From assembly GCA_035048495.1 (NCBI GenBank), contig CM068546.1, forward strand, positions 32,692,674 through 32,756,673: 64,000 nucleotides of DNA, given 5' to 3'. Position 1 is the stretch's first letter, and each line of letters begins with the position of its first letter. This document shows positions 12,135 to 23,420 of the stretch, in pieces. Made by a program: the position numbers and the translations under genes. The notes below the pieces were generated by a model. That model made no database searches. It was not told where the DNA came from and saw nothing but the letters and a program-made list of their open reading frames with translations. Source of the DNA: Euptelea pleiosperma (taxonomy: Eukaryota; Streptophyta; Magnoliopsida; Ranunculales; Eupteleaceae).

Positions 12135-12186
12135 TGCTTCACAAGATGGTTTTACTTATGCTCAAGCTTCTGAGGCCAATCATTAG

Positions 12187-13360
12187 TCTGGTCACGCTAG
12201 TATGTATTCAACTTTTCCTTTTTATTATTTTATTTTTGTTGTCTGCTTGTTTACAGAGACTGGAATTATAACATTGCCTTATTCCACTACGAAAGAGCAC
12301 CATTTTCTGGTTCCAACAACAGATATCTGTGTCATAATCAATCTGATCAGATGATTGTGGCCATCCATTTACATTTTGTTGGACGGTATTATTATTTGTT
12401 TGAATGCCCAAAAATGTGATAAAAATAGATGGTTCTGATCACGTTGTTGGGTGTTGATCTCCGCCTCCTGTATTTTGTGAAAACTTTTCTTTGATCAGTG
12501 TTGTGAAAAAATATTGTTTTATGATGTTACCGGCAATACTTTGTTGCAGTGGACCGAGAGGAACAAGAATATTACTTGCCGTATGCAAATGCTTTGTGGG
12601 AGTCAACCATCTGCTGGTCACGGTCGAGGATCTTCCAGTATATGAAGTTGATTGGCGTGCTGATGAGGTGGTGCCGACTGCGACCATATTGGTATAATTC
12701 TCATCTGTCAGGATTGAAAGTTTGGGTAGGTGATAATTAACATTTAAACCAAGTAGATTTTGTCATCACGGATCCCAATCATAAGACTTGATTGCAATTG
12801 CTCTCTCAAAGGAGAAGATTATGTGGAACATTCCGACAAATTAAACAAGATCACGGTGGAAAAGTTAAGAAAATTCTATATTGCCATGGACTTAGTGGTG
12901 CGGTGCTTGCTCCACAAAGGAGCTACGGGTATTGGTGGTTTGGGAGTTGTGGACTGAACTTATGTTCATATATGGAAAGTACTCATTAAGAGGTTTGAAC
13001 CTCGTTTTATTGATTCTTTGTGTGGTTTTAGTGTACCGTATGGCAGAAATACTGTTAAAGATGGACCATTCGCTTTCAAAGATTATACTCTCTTTTAGGT
13101 CACGTTCAACTTGGCACCAAAGCTGCTAGAGCCGGTACTGACCCAACTGATTAAAGAAGGTTGTGACGGCCATTGTTACGGTATTGGCCCTATTTCAGAC
13201 AGAAAAAAAAAATGTCAAAACCATAAAAAGGGGCCGTGTTTTATAACAGCTATGATGGCGAAAATAACAGCCATTATTTTGGGAAAAATGGTATTTAAGG
13301 TTGTTGCTGAGGTTATTTTGAAGAAATAACCGAATATAATATTTGGCATTTGGGTGAGCT
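12187..13360. other. Probable U1C 3' region and non-coding DNA
   Basis: No gene was recognised. An exon-like piece follows a good acceptor (ttgttgcag at 12541-12549) but matches nothing known and may be untranslated 3' sequence. A degraded hAT-like MITE copy with aaggggccgtgttttataac is visible at about 13165-13330. Confidence 0.4.
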
Positions 13361-13364
13361 CTAG

Positions 13365-13598
13365 GCCATGCTTGGTTCAATGCAAATCGGATGCAATGCA
13401 TCCCACTTGTCACAATTTTGAGATTACACTTGATTGGTTGGGGGTTGATGTGCAAGTGGTTGCCAAGCCTTTTAAACTCTTTAATCAAGAAAATGGATGC
13501 AAACATGTGCAGCCCAAAAAACGTGGTAAGTGACTGCAATGCAACTCACCGCATTTGCACTAAGTGCAAAATGCATCCCAGTGCAGCAAACCAGGGCC
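13365..13598. mobile_element. 234-bp PIF/Harbinger-like MITE, TSD CTA
   Basis: The left end is GGCCATGCTTGGTTCAATGC; the right end is GCAGCAAACCAGGGCC, its imperfect inverse. The flanks are CTA (13362-13364) and CTA (13599-13601), a 3-bp target duplication as used by PIF/Harbinger elements. The sister copy at 38857-39090 has exactly the same length. Confidence 0.75.
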
Positions 13599-13628
13599 CT
13601 AGTGTTTACCCAGCTCCAATCAAATTGC

Positions 13629-14130
13629 CATAAGCAGAATTCAGAAGCCATTTCTGATCGGCTTCTGCATATTACTTTTGTGGGAAGCTGTTCTTATAAA
13701 AATTTCACAAGTTCCCTAGAAAATTTTGTAATACAAAAACTACCCTTCTGTAATGCCAAAACTTAAATTTTTTATTTTTATCATTTTGCTTTTGCCACCA
13801 AAAAAAACACTTTTTTAGCAAACACCATAGAACTTTTTAATAAAAGTACTTATTTTGTATGGTTATCAAACGGTCAAGCCAGCTTAACTCAAGCACTTTA
13901 CATGTACGTGCTATCAAACAGTTAAAGCACTGAAAAAAAGTTTTTATCCATAGTTTTTTTTTTGTGAAAAATGTAAAAAAAAGAAAAAAATTAAAATTTT
14001 GGTATTACAAAAGGTTAGTTTTATTATTACAAAAAATGTTATGATAAACTCGTAAAGAATTTTTTTTAGAACGGGCTTCCCACAAAAGCAATTAGCAGAA
14101 GCTGCTGAGATTCGGCTTCTGCTTATTGTG
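13629..14130. mobile_element. Long inverted-repeat element (GCAGAA...TTCTGC ends)
   Basis: The left side carries taagcagaattcagaagcc and, further in, cttttgtgggaagctg. The right side carries the inverses in mirror order, gcttcccacaaaagcaatta and then ggcttctgctta. The middle is A/T-rich with short repeats. It is probably a decayed non-autonomous DNA transposon. The stretch from 14131 to 15246 shows no gene beyond a short inverted repeat (agtggttttcaag and cttgaaaaccact) at 14158-14216. Confidence 0.6.
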
Positions 14131-15246
14131 ATTTGAGAGCTCATTTGACTTCTAATAAGTGGTTTTCAAGTTTTATCAAATACATAGTTTTTTTCAACAA
14201 GTACTTGAAAACCACTAAAAGCTGACTTATTGTGATTTTTAGAGCAAATCAATTGATGTTTATTTTAACAGTGCAGGTCACAAGTTTGCAAATTTTGGTG
14301 GTCAATAGTAACTGACGATGTCCAAATATAGTTTTAGGCGCGTCTTGCGGCAATGTAGGTTTGCAGAGGTGGCCGCTGCTTTTCATGCCCCAAAGGATGA
14401 AAACCAAGAGGTAGGCCACAAGGCAAATACAGCAATACCAGCTATGCCATGCACTGGATTCAATTGCTTGTACTCTTTAAGTTGGTGCTCTCAGTTGTAT
14501 TCATTTTGGGAAAAAGCTTCTAAGCATGACCAACCAGTTACTGAGAAGCCACAGCTCTGCATCTCTCAACAAAAGCTTCTAAGCATGAGCTTGAGATAGT
14601 GATGCAAAAACCAGCAACTACTTAATAAAACAGAAACTTGATGAACAACAAATACCAACACTCACACAGTTATATCTTCTCCTACAACCACAGGTTGGGG
14701 CAGCGTAAATAGCCACTGGGCTAATTTGAACTCAACCCACAAAGCACCCTAATCAGTTTCTCTCTAAATCGACAAATTAAACTCACTAATCAGAACAACG
14801 AATAAATCGTATACCAAGCTGACAGCCATTCCCTTCTGTCACTCTAGGCTCCAGTAAAGTTGAAAGAAGAACGCTTCAAAAAACAAATAATCTATCCTGA
14901 CGCAAATGCATCGAACTAAATAAATGAACCCATGACAGCGAACGAGTCTCTTAAAACACTTTTACTTCAAACGACATGAAGTTTTTTCTAGAAAATAAAT
15001 ATAGGAGATCAATAGCTATAAGGATACACCAGACTAGAATTATCTCCACCCTCCCAACACATTAGTCTTGCTGGCAGTAGCTAGTGCAGATGCGTTCTTC
15101 CCATTCTCTAAAGTAGCCTAAAAATGTAAGGAATGACCAAAAGAAAGAACAGGCTGTCCAAAAAGGAAGATGCCTATAAAGCTTCATACTAAACAGAATT
15201 TAATGAGACAAACAGGGAAGCACATGACGTAAGGAATACACTTGAG

Positions 15247-17228
15247 TCAGTGGTAGGACAGTGATGGACCTGCAAAGGAGTAACGAGATGAGACAGATGC
15301 AAGCTCAGCTCTGCTGCCCCCCAGGTGGTGCTGTTTCTGGTTATAATCTGATAGAGCATTTGTAGCATAAGTTGAATATAATCTTTCCCCTTCATCGGTC
15401 CCTCTCCTCAGTGAATGATCGGTAACACCTCTCTCTGGGTAATCATAGTTAGGTTGGAAGGTCTCCCTCCTTGGAAACAGAGAATAAGGTTCTGAAGCAG
15501 TAGCCTCTCTCCTAGGTGGCAGAGGATATTGGTCCGAGGATGCACCACCATAACGATAAGGATAATATGGATCCTTTAGGTGATGGTCTGAAGTGGGAGC
15601 AGTAGGAGCTGTAGTAGGAGGGGTTGAGGTAGGTGGTTCTCGTCCAACAAGACCATAAGAGCGGTACTCTCTCTCACTCAGATAAAGTGGACCACAAGAA
15701 AGTGTCTGTTTTTGTGCAGGAGCCGACTCCCTGTGTATAGAAGCAGGATGCCTTGGAAGCTGTTCCCCATAATGATCCTTTTGGTGAGCGGGAGCTGCAG
15801 CAGGAGGGGTAGAGGTACGTTGTGCTCGCCCAAGACCATAAGTTCGATACTCCTTTTCAGAAAGAAAAAGTGGGTCACGAGGAACGGCTTCTTTTTGGGC
15901 GGAGGCCATCTCTCTGTTTGTGGAGGCAGGATGCCTTGAAAGCTTCTCCCTTTCTTGATCAGATGGCATATAAAACCTCCTGCCTTCATCAAGCAAGTAA
16001 GGATCTCTGGTGAGTGGTTCCACGCGTGATTGAGGTAGAGGTTCTCTTCTATCCTCAAAAGTTTCCCCTGCCGGTACAGTTGGCATGGGTGGGGGCCGAA
16101 GGATCAGTGTCGGTGGGGGGACTTGAACGAAAGAATGAGCATTTGAATGGTGTTGTTGGACAGGCCTGAACAGTTCTATGAGCTCCTTCGCCTGCAAGAG
16201 CACATTGGGACATTATCAGCAATAAAAGTATGGGAAAAATGTGATGGCTGAACCCCCAGAAGAAGTCTTCCTCACTTGCTGGACAGTAAGCTCAGTCTTG
16301 AACTTTTGCTTCTTCTCGTTGTAGTTGTCCTTGATTGCCTTCTTAAAAACACTCTCAGGTAGTGGAAAACAATCCTTATGAACTTTGAACCGAACCTATA
16401 GAACATCCTGAGTGTCAATTCTCCAAATCTACAAAAAGTCACTCATGAACAGAGAAACAAGGGTTAGAGAAATTGAACCTGAAAAGGGAAGGCCCCGCCA
16501 AAAGCGTTTGGTTCAAGCTTCATGCCCCCAGCAGAAGATGCCTTGTAGATCCCATACATAAGCCTGAGATCAAAATCATAGAGGAAGAGCTTTAGACCAG
16601 GTTTGATGCCCATCACGAGCTCTTTCTTGTTCGCTGAAACACCCATGACCCCATAGCGGAAACAATCTGGTTTGGTCTTCCCATTGCACATAAAGATCAA
16701 TCCACCAAACAATCCCTTGTCCTTTTGATCCTTCTGGTTCTTTTTATTCTGTTCTTCATTGGTAACACTCTTCCCTTTGTTTCCTTCCTGTGAATTTGGC
16801 TTCTTTTCATCGCTTCTTTGATTTTTAGTACTCTCTTCTTTGTTGCTCTCCTGTGTGCTCTTTTTCTCATCCTTAGTTTCCCCCTGAATCCGTGGAGTAC
16901 CTTTGCTTTCCAATGCCTTTGCAGAGTTCTGATTTCGAGGCTTTTTGCCTTTCAATGTCTTTGCAGAGTTCGGATTTGGAGATTTTTTGCCTTCCAATGT
17001 CTTTGCAGAGTTCTGATTTGGAGATTTTTTGCTTTCCAATGTCTTTGCAGAGCTCTGATTTGGAGATTTTTTGCCTTCCAATGTCTTTGCAGAGTTCTGA
17101 TTTGGAGTTTTTTTAATAATTTTAGGTTCAGGCTTCAATGCCTTAGGAGTTTTTTTCCCTGATTGTAACGGTCTTGAGGAGGCTTCAGCAGCATTCCCAG
17201 TTTTCTTCTTGTTCTTTCCCTGGGCCAT
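15247..17228 (-). CDS. DCD-domain (development and cell death) protein
   Basis: DCD proteins are plant-specific and linked to development, hypersensitive response and cell death; the biochemical role of this one is unknown. Exons on the minus strand are 17228-16479, 16395-16276 and 16191-15247, all phase 0, giving 604 residues. Residues 1-170 are Lys-rich and contain a 14-residue tandem repeat. The DCD domain spans about 172-290: [19 protein letters not shown], then [20 protein letters not shown] and GAFPFQ, continuing into [20 protein letters not shown] in exon 2. The C-terminal third is Pro/Arg/Tyr-rich with two related blocks ([13 protein letters not shown] and [13 protein letters not shown]). 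The start ATG is in [11 protein letters not shown]; an upstream in-frame extension exists but is not needed. A Ty1/copia LTR begins about 135 bp upstream. Confidence 0.88.
16905..17115 (-). repeat. In-frame 42-bp tandem repeat in the DCD gene
   Basis: About five copies of a 14-codon unit, consensus [14 protein letters not shown], sit near the N-terminus of the DCD protein. Copies vary in a few residues (NQS, NPN, LES, LKG). Because the unit is a multiple of three, gains or losses keep the frame, so copy number may vary between alleles. Confidence 0.9.
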
Positions 17229-17361
17229 AGTTTGTCGCTGCCAACCAAGCTTCCAAAGCAAAATAAAATTCTGCATGAAACGAGCGACTCTTAATTGTGC
17301 TAAACTGTCTTTCTTGATAAATGACAATTTTATTTGAAAGAAGTAAAAAACCAGCAAAGAC

Positions 17362-18870
17362 TGCAAAGTTGTACTTTTTGTATTGTCAATTCCATGGTAT
17401 GTATGTACTATAAATCTCCTAGGAACACGGAAAGTATTGAAGCCTTCTGAAGAAAGGCTTTACTCGAATCAAACACTCCATTGTCTTTGGGCTGTCCAAG
17501 ATCAATTAAAGACCAAGAATCATCTTCAAGCCCTGTTTGAAAGCTCAAGATCCAAGGAAACTCTTCTTCTTGGTTACTGGTTTGACCCCCAAGGCTCTCA
17601 GTATGTATTTGGATCCTTTTGTGGCAGTGTTTGGAGGGTTTGAACAGATTACCTGTTCTAACCAGTCAACCGCTCAGTGAGACCAGTCAACTGGTTTAAT
17701 GCAGGACATCTAACCAATACTCCCAAAAGTCGCAATTAATAGGGGCGTGAGATTAAATTATTTTATCTCATAGCCAAGAGCTAAGCTCTCGGCCGAATCC
17801 CCCTCGTGGATCCCATCTCACATAGGCCACCCCACCCCGAGCGTGCCCCTTGTCTCACACGCAGGCCGCCCCACTCGAGTCCAGTGTGAAAATGCCCCTG
17901 CATTAATCACCCCCAGTGAGGACACGAGACCTCCCGCTTTGATACCAAATTGATGCAAGACATCTAACCAATACTCCCAAAAGCCGCAACTGATGGGGAC
18001 GTGAGATTAAATTCCTTTATCTCATAGCCCAGATCCAGACTCTCGGTTGAACCCCCCTCGTGGGTCCCATCTCGCACAAGCCACCACCTCGAGCGTGCCC
18101 CTTGTCTCTCATGCAGGCCGCCCCACTCGAGCCTAGTGTGAAAATACCCATGCACTATGGTCCTTGAAAAAAAATTCGAGACTGGCCGACTAGTCAAAGA
18201 ATAGTTTATGTTTTTTTGCAGACTGGTCAAATAGTCATTCTTTTTTTGCAGCAGACCAATCAACCACTCTTGGAGATTGATCGACCGCAATCTTCCAACA
18301 GTTAGAAATTTGACCATTGGAAAGGCCGAAGCTTGTCTATAAATGCTTGGATTTGTCCCCCATTCGCCCTAGAACTCTTTATAACAAAAAACCTTTGAAT
18401 ATTAAGCCCTCAAAGAAGTCCTTTTTGTTTATTTGTCTCCTCGAACTTTCTCAAAGAATTATTACCCTTGGAGACATTGAAGGTTTGTTTGTCCCTAAGT
18501 AAAATCTTTACACAAGCCTTCCCAAGCTTCGAGTGGAGGAGAATACTCTACGAGTGGAGAATAGCTTGGACAAGCTGCAACAAGAAGGTTCATCTCCTCT
18601 CATATTTGTTTATCTTCAAAGGTTAGTATTTTAATTAGAATACAGCCTATGTGAAGCATCTGCATCTTTTATTGATTACTTCATCTTAGTAGAGTTAAGA
18701 AGAGTGTATTCTCTCTTGAGACTCATTAGGAGGATTCAAAGTTTGAGTTGAGTGGATTCTCAACTCGTTTTAGCTTGGGTGGATTCCCTAGCTTCGAGAG
18801 GATTCTCAAGTTTTCTTGGTTGACCGGTCAATGTAATAATCATCCAAGTTTATTGTTAAGGTTAAAATCC
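17362..18870 (+). repeat. 5' LTR of the copia element, with insertion
   Basis: It begins TGCAAAGTTGTACTTTTTG and matches the 3' LTR from 22007 onwards. A pair of direct repeats beginning atgca(a/g)gacatctaacc at about 17699 and 17952, rich in GAGCGTGCCCCTTGTCTC, occurs only in this copy and interrupts the alignment. The match resumes at about 18165 (tccttgaaaaaaa) and fades near 18840-18870. End approximate. Confidence 0.6.
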
Positions 18871-20069
18871 AAAAGAGGCCCACACACTTCTGGACCTCTT
18901 CTAGATTGGTCAATGTAATAATCTTGGTTGATCGTTATTGATAAACGATCGTCGTGAGTTTGCCAAAATCCAATGCCTTGAAGATTGATTGCCGTTGGAG
19001 AATGCTATAGCCAGTGAAAGAAGATAGGTGCCAGCCAAAGTTGAGATCCATGCTTTTGTCGCAGAGAAATATTCAATTTAGGCTAGATTGGAAACCGTCG
19101 GATTTTAATCCGAATAAAGGACTTTATTGAGCCAAGATATGTGTGGGCATCTGTTTGCCCCACAGGCTTGGGCTCTACGAGTCCTCAAGCAATGAAGTGT
19201 ATGGGCCTCTTCTGGACCTCACATGAGAATTGCGGACCTCTTTTTGGGGTGTGTGCCTTTTGGAGCATCACTAGCTTGGGCCTCTTTTGGGCCAAGGAGA
19301 TTGGGTGGGCATCTTTGTGCATCATGGGCTTGGGTTCTATGAGTCCCCAGGCAAAAGGATGTGGGCCTCTTTTGGACCTCACGGGGCTTGGGCTTTAAAA
19401 TTCCACAAGCAAATTTTTTTTTTTTGCTCATCAAAAGCTCGAGTCAAGTAGGCTTGGCAAACATGAGTTGGGCTATCTTGGGCCGACTGGGCTAGGGCCT
19501 TTGTTGGGTTACTAAAAGAAAAGGCAACACTTCCATCTTTTTATTTTATTTTCTCTTCTTTTTTTTCTTTTCTTTTCTATTTTTTTTCAGCTGAAAACAA
19601 ATCTAACAAAAGGGACAATAAAAAGGAAGAAGAGAGGAGTTTGTGTGATGGGGTTTTCAACACCCGAGATGAGGGTGGTTGGACAAGGCGGCAACGACGG
19701 CAATGGCGGCTGGTGGAGGTGCAGGTGGAGGCGGCGGCAACGGCAGCGGCGATTCTCAGGGATCTGCAACTTGGCAAGCTTGAAGAGAGCGTCTTTGGCA
19801 AGGTTGAGGGACGGATCTGGCTCGAGCCAAGAGTTTACAGGTTTTTTTTTCTTTTATATCGACATGGGAAAGGTTTTTTTTTTTTTTTTACAACAACGAT
19901 GATGGACAGAACAACAACGATAGGCAATGATTACCGAGCGGACGGTGGCAATGCCACCCGTCGGAATAGAGCACAAAATCGAGAGCTTGTTCTCAGAAGA
20001 ACAATGGCTCTGATACCATGTAGAAGATTGAGTTTATTGATAAACTTGGATGATTATTATATTTTTTTT
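18871..20069. other. Non-coding repeat remnants inside the copia element
   Basis: Contains words such as cttgggctctacgagtcc and cttgggttctatgagtcc repeated at 19167-19400 and a GGN-rich stretch at 19670-19760 that opens frames on both strands without similarity to any protein I recognise. No gene is supported. Confidence 0.5.
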
Positions 20070-20640
20070 TGATAAGGTGAAGAATTTATTGAGAAGCTAA
20101 AAACAAGGTACAAGGGAGGACGAGAAGGCCTCCGAAGAAAATAAAGCAAACAAAAAGCTAATTGCTCCTACACATGATAGAATCCCATCTAAAGACCAAA
20201 TCCTCAAAGGCTACGCCTTTACATTCCTCGAATTGTTTGGACCAATGGAAGAGGTAGGCCTTGATAGAAATGATAAGATGAAGGGGGGACGTTTCTTTGC
20301 CTTGGAAGATCCTTCTATTCCTCTCGGTCCAGATGCACCACCAAACTACAAAGGGCAGGAGTCTCCATAATCTCAATAGTCAGGCTCATAGAATCGTGGA
20401 GGACCCAATGGATACCAAAGAGGCCAAAGAACAAACCCCACACTTCCCAAGCTATCCTGCAATGAAGGAGAAGGTGATTGACACTCCCCCGCTTCTTTTC
20501 ACAGCACACAATAGTTCACCACCACCCAATTCCTTTTGATGAGATTATCCACAGTTAGGATCTTTTCCAAGGAGGCACACCACACAAAAAAGCAACTTTC
20601 AACGGCGCCTTAGATCCCCAAAGCTTAATAGGTTTATATA
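20070..20640 (-). mobile_element. LINE (L1-type) zf-RVT tail fragment
   Basis: Minus-strand frames read CCEKKRGSVNHLLLHCRIAW (the paired Cys/His zinc-binding zf-RVT signature) and then LRLWRLLPFVVWWCIWTERN and RRIF, with KGVAFEDLVFRWDS at the end. This is the C-terminus of a plant L1 reverse transcriptase, 5' truncated, broken and inserted opposite to the copia element. Confidence 0.75.
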
Positions 20641-20741
20641 GATAATGACAATTTAAATATAGAAACTAACTAAATCAAGTCTAATATCCTAATCTAACTC
20701 TCCGAGATGAAAGTGAACAATTAAAACTCAAAAATGAAGAA

Positions 20742-20987
20742 TTGGAGATGAAAAATGGAAACTTACTTCGAAATATCTCACGAGGAAACACTAAACTTGA
20801 AAATATTATAACAATGGGAAGAATGAACAAGGATAGAATAGGATTAGGCTATACAGATAAGACCTCAAGAGTCTTTACCTTAAAAACTGTATTCGTAAAA
20901 GCTATATCTTCTCAAACCCAAAAGGAAGAACCTACTAAATCAGAAATAATGTCACTACTGCAGAAACAATGGACAAATGAAATTTGA
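20742..20987 (+). pseudogene. copia gag C-terminal fragment
   Basis: The 81-residue frame has coiled-coil-like ENGNLLRN/KLENI text followed by MGRMNKDRIGLGYTDK, the segment that in many copia Gag proteins lies next to the CCHC knuckle. No complete CCHC knuckle is present. It is a remnant of the surrounding element. Confidence 0.55.
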
Positions 20988-21265
20988 CTGTGAAATTCTA
21001 AAAGGAAAATTTGAATATCAAAGAAAAATGATAATTCAAAATAAATGGAAGCTTGGAAGAAAATTGAATATCAAAAGAAGATTGAATTGATAAGAAAAAT
21101 AAATAGAGAAAGAACTGTTTAAATAGCTTGCAACTCTAAATGCTCAAACCAAAATATTACATAAGCAAATAGAGACCCTACTACACCTACCAGAACAAAC
21201 ATACCCAAGATAGGAAGAACTGAAAAGAAATTCACATCTAGATAGGTAAGAAAGGAAAATATCAA

Positions 21266-21715
21266 ATGTCTAGTAATCCACACGGCTTTAAAAGTAATGA
21301 AACATCTAGGTGGTACTTGGACAATGGGTGCTCTAGGCATATGACTGGTGATGGATCTCAATTTTGCTCCTTTGATGAATGTCATGTTGGTAGTGTGACT
21401 TTTGGAAACGGTAGTTGTGCGAATATTGTTACCATTCAAGGTCCAAGTCTACCAAAAATTGAAAATGTACTTTGTGTAGATGTGCTGAAACATAACCTTC
21501 TTAGTATTAGTCAAATTTGTAACAAAAACCATATTTGTAAGTTCTCTAGACATGCATGTGAAATTATAGATGTGAACACTGACAAAGTTCTCATAAAAGG
21601 TCTCAGAACTACTGACAACTGCTTCGTACTGCATGTAGTTAAACCTTCTTTTTCAATTCATGACAAAAAGGGGGAGAAAATTGGATATATGGATGTATGC
21701 TATGGAATTGTGTAA
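21266..21715 (+). pseudogene. copia protease / gag-pre-integrase fragment
   Basis: The 149-residue frame contains RWYLDNGCSRHMTGD, the copia aspartic protease site in which the usual D-S-G triad reads D-N-G, so the protease is probably inactive. It goes on with SVTFGNGSCANIVTIQGPSL, NVLCVDVLKHNLLSISQIC and the gag-pre-integrase type LRTTDNCFVLHVV, then stops. Integrase and reverse transcriptase do not follow. Confidence 0.85.
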
Positions 21716-22639
21716 ATGATTTAATGGATATATATATAATTTCACAAATGTTATACTAAGGGGGAGTGATCCCGAAGTCTCTATGGCATGAAAGTTTGCT
21801 TGTGGTATGATGTGCAAGTATAATCATTTAAAAGTCAGAATCATATGATTCTTGAGATGATGATCTTGAAGCCCTATTCCATCTGAAAGACTTTTCGTTG
21901 TATTTTTCAATTTTGGGATAGTCTTGTATCAAGGGGGTTGTTTTTGTAAAATAGGCTTACAATTGTAATAATATTGTTATGTCTTGGAATTAACAAAGGG
22001 AAAGATTGTAAAGTTGTACTTTTTGTATTGTCAATTCCATAGTATGTATGTACTATAAATCTCCTAGGCTCAGTAAGTATTGAAGCCTTTTGAAGAAAAG
22101 ATTTATTTGAAGAAATCACTCCATTGTCTTTAGGCTGTCCAAGATCAATTTAAGACCAAGAATCGCATGCAAGCCCTGTTTGAAAGCTCAAGATCCATGG
22201 GAAATCTTCTTGGTTATTGGTTTGACCCCCAAAGGTATCCGTATATATTCGGATCCTTTTTGAGTAGCGCTTGGGGCTTTAAACAAATTATATGTTCTAA
22301 TCGGTTGACCGCTCAGTAAGATTGATAGACTATCCTTGAAAAAAATTGGGAAAATTAAGTATAAGTCTATATTTTTGTAGTCCCTTTAGAAAAGATTGGA
22401 CACTTCAGATGAAACGTTAGCCCAATAAGGCCATTTTTGGGTTGCCGTCCCTGTTTTTGTTTAATCCTGAAACTATTGTGCAACCATTCACAAAAGTAAT
22501 TTTTGATTTGAAGTGAGGTCAGACGCACATCTTCTATGCAACCTATCACGTTTCCCTCAATTTCTTCAACCTGTACGCAACCTCTTTTTTTCTCCATTGA
22601 AGAAGGTGAAGAAGGTTTCTTCAACAACTAAAAGGTCCA

Positions 22640-23420
22640 ATAAGCTCCATTTCTCTCTCAATACTTCCTTTGATAAGGTAAAATTGGATTAATGAAAAAG
22701 GATAATTTCTCTCTCAATACCCTCTCTCCATTAACCAATACCACTTTCATTAAGGTGGTGATTTATTGATAGTTTGAGTACTGAGCTGTACTTGGTTGAA
22801 CTAGTACCATTTTTGTTAAGTTGATAATTTATTTCCAGTTTGAGTAGTGAACCCTAAAACCTACAAGCAAAGCTCCATCTCTGACTATTTATACTCTATA
22901 AGGCATGTCTGAAGCTCCATTTCTCTCTCAAGACTCTCTCTCCATTCCTCTAACCAATACCACCTTCATTAAGGTTCTGATTTAATGACAATTTGAGTAC
23001 TGAGCTGTACTTGGTTGAACTAGTACCATTTTTTGTTAAGCCGATAATTTGTTCCCAGTTTGAGTAGTGAACCCTAAAACCTACAAGCGAAGCTCCAAGT
23101 CAATGACTTTCTATTCTATAAGGCATGTCCCAAGCTCCATTTCTCTCTCAATACTCTCCCTCCATTCCACTAACCAGTACCATTTTCGTTAAGGTGATGA
23201 TTTATTGACAATTTGAGTACTGAGCTATACTTGGTTGAACCAGTACCATTTTCGTTAAGCCAATATGTTGTTTCTAGTTTGAGTACTAAATCCTACACCC
23301 TACAAGCAAAGCTCCATCTCTTTGACTATTTCTCCATTCCTCTAACCATTTTCGTTAAGTTGGTATTTTGTTTCAAGTTTGCGTATTGAGATCAACTTGG
23401 TTAAACCAATACCATTTTCA
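22640..23420. repeat. Tandem repeat, about 180-265 bp unit, three to four copies
   Basis: Units start with (a/c)aagctccatttctctctca at about 22645, 22911 and 23129, with a partial fourth at about 23306. Each contains taccattttcgttaag, gagtactgagctgtacttgg and accctaaaacctacaagc. Unit lengths differ through internal indels. The block lies in the copia 3' LTR and is absent from the 5' LTR. Confidence 0.8.

Noticed and set aside
12550..13130. Exon-like stretch after a good acceptor at 12549
   Set aside because: No frame gives similarity to a known protein and none continues the U1C frame; more likely 3' untranslated or random sequence.
16818..17162. Repetitive plus-strand frame (FAFQCLCRV repeats)
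   Set aside because: It is the antisense reading of the DCD protein's [14 protein letters not shown] repeat.
19641..20072. 143-residue GGN-rich plus-strand frame
   Set aside because: Low-complexity composition opens frames on both strands; no similarity, inside a decayed retroelement.
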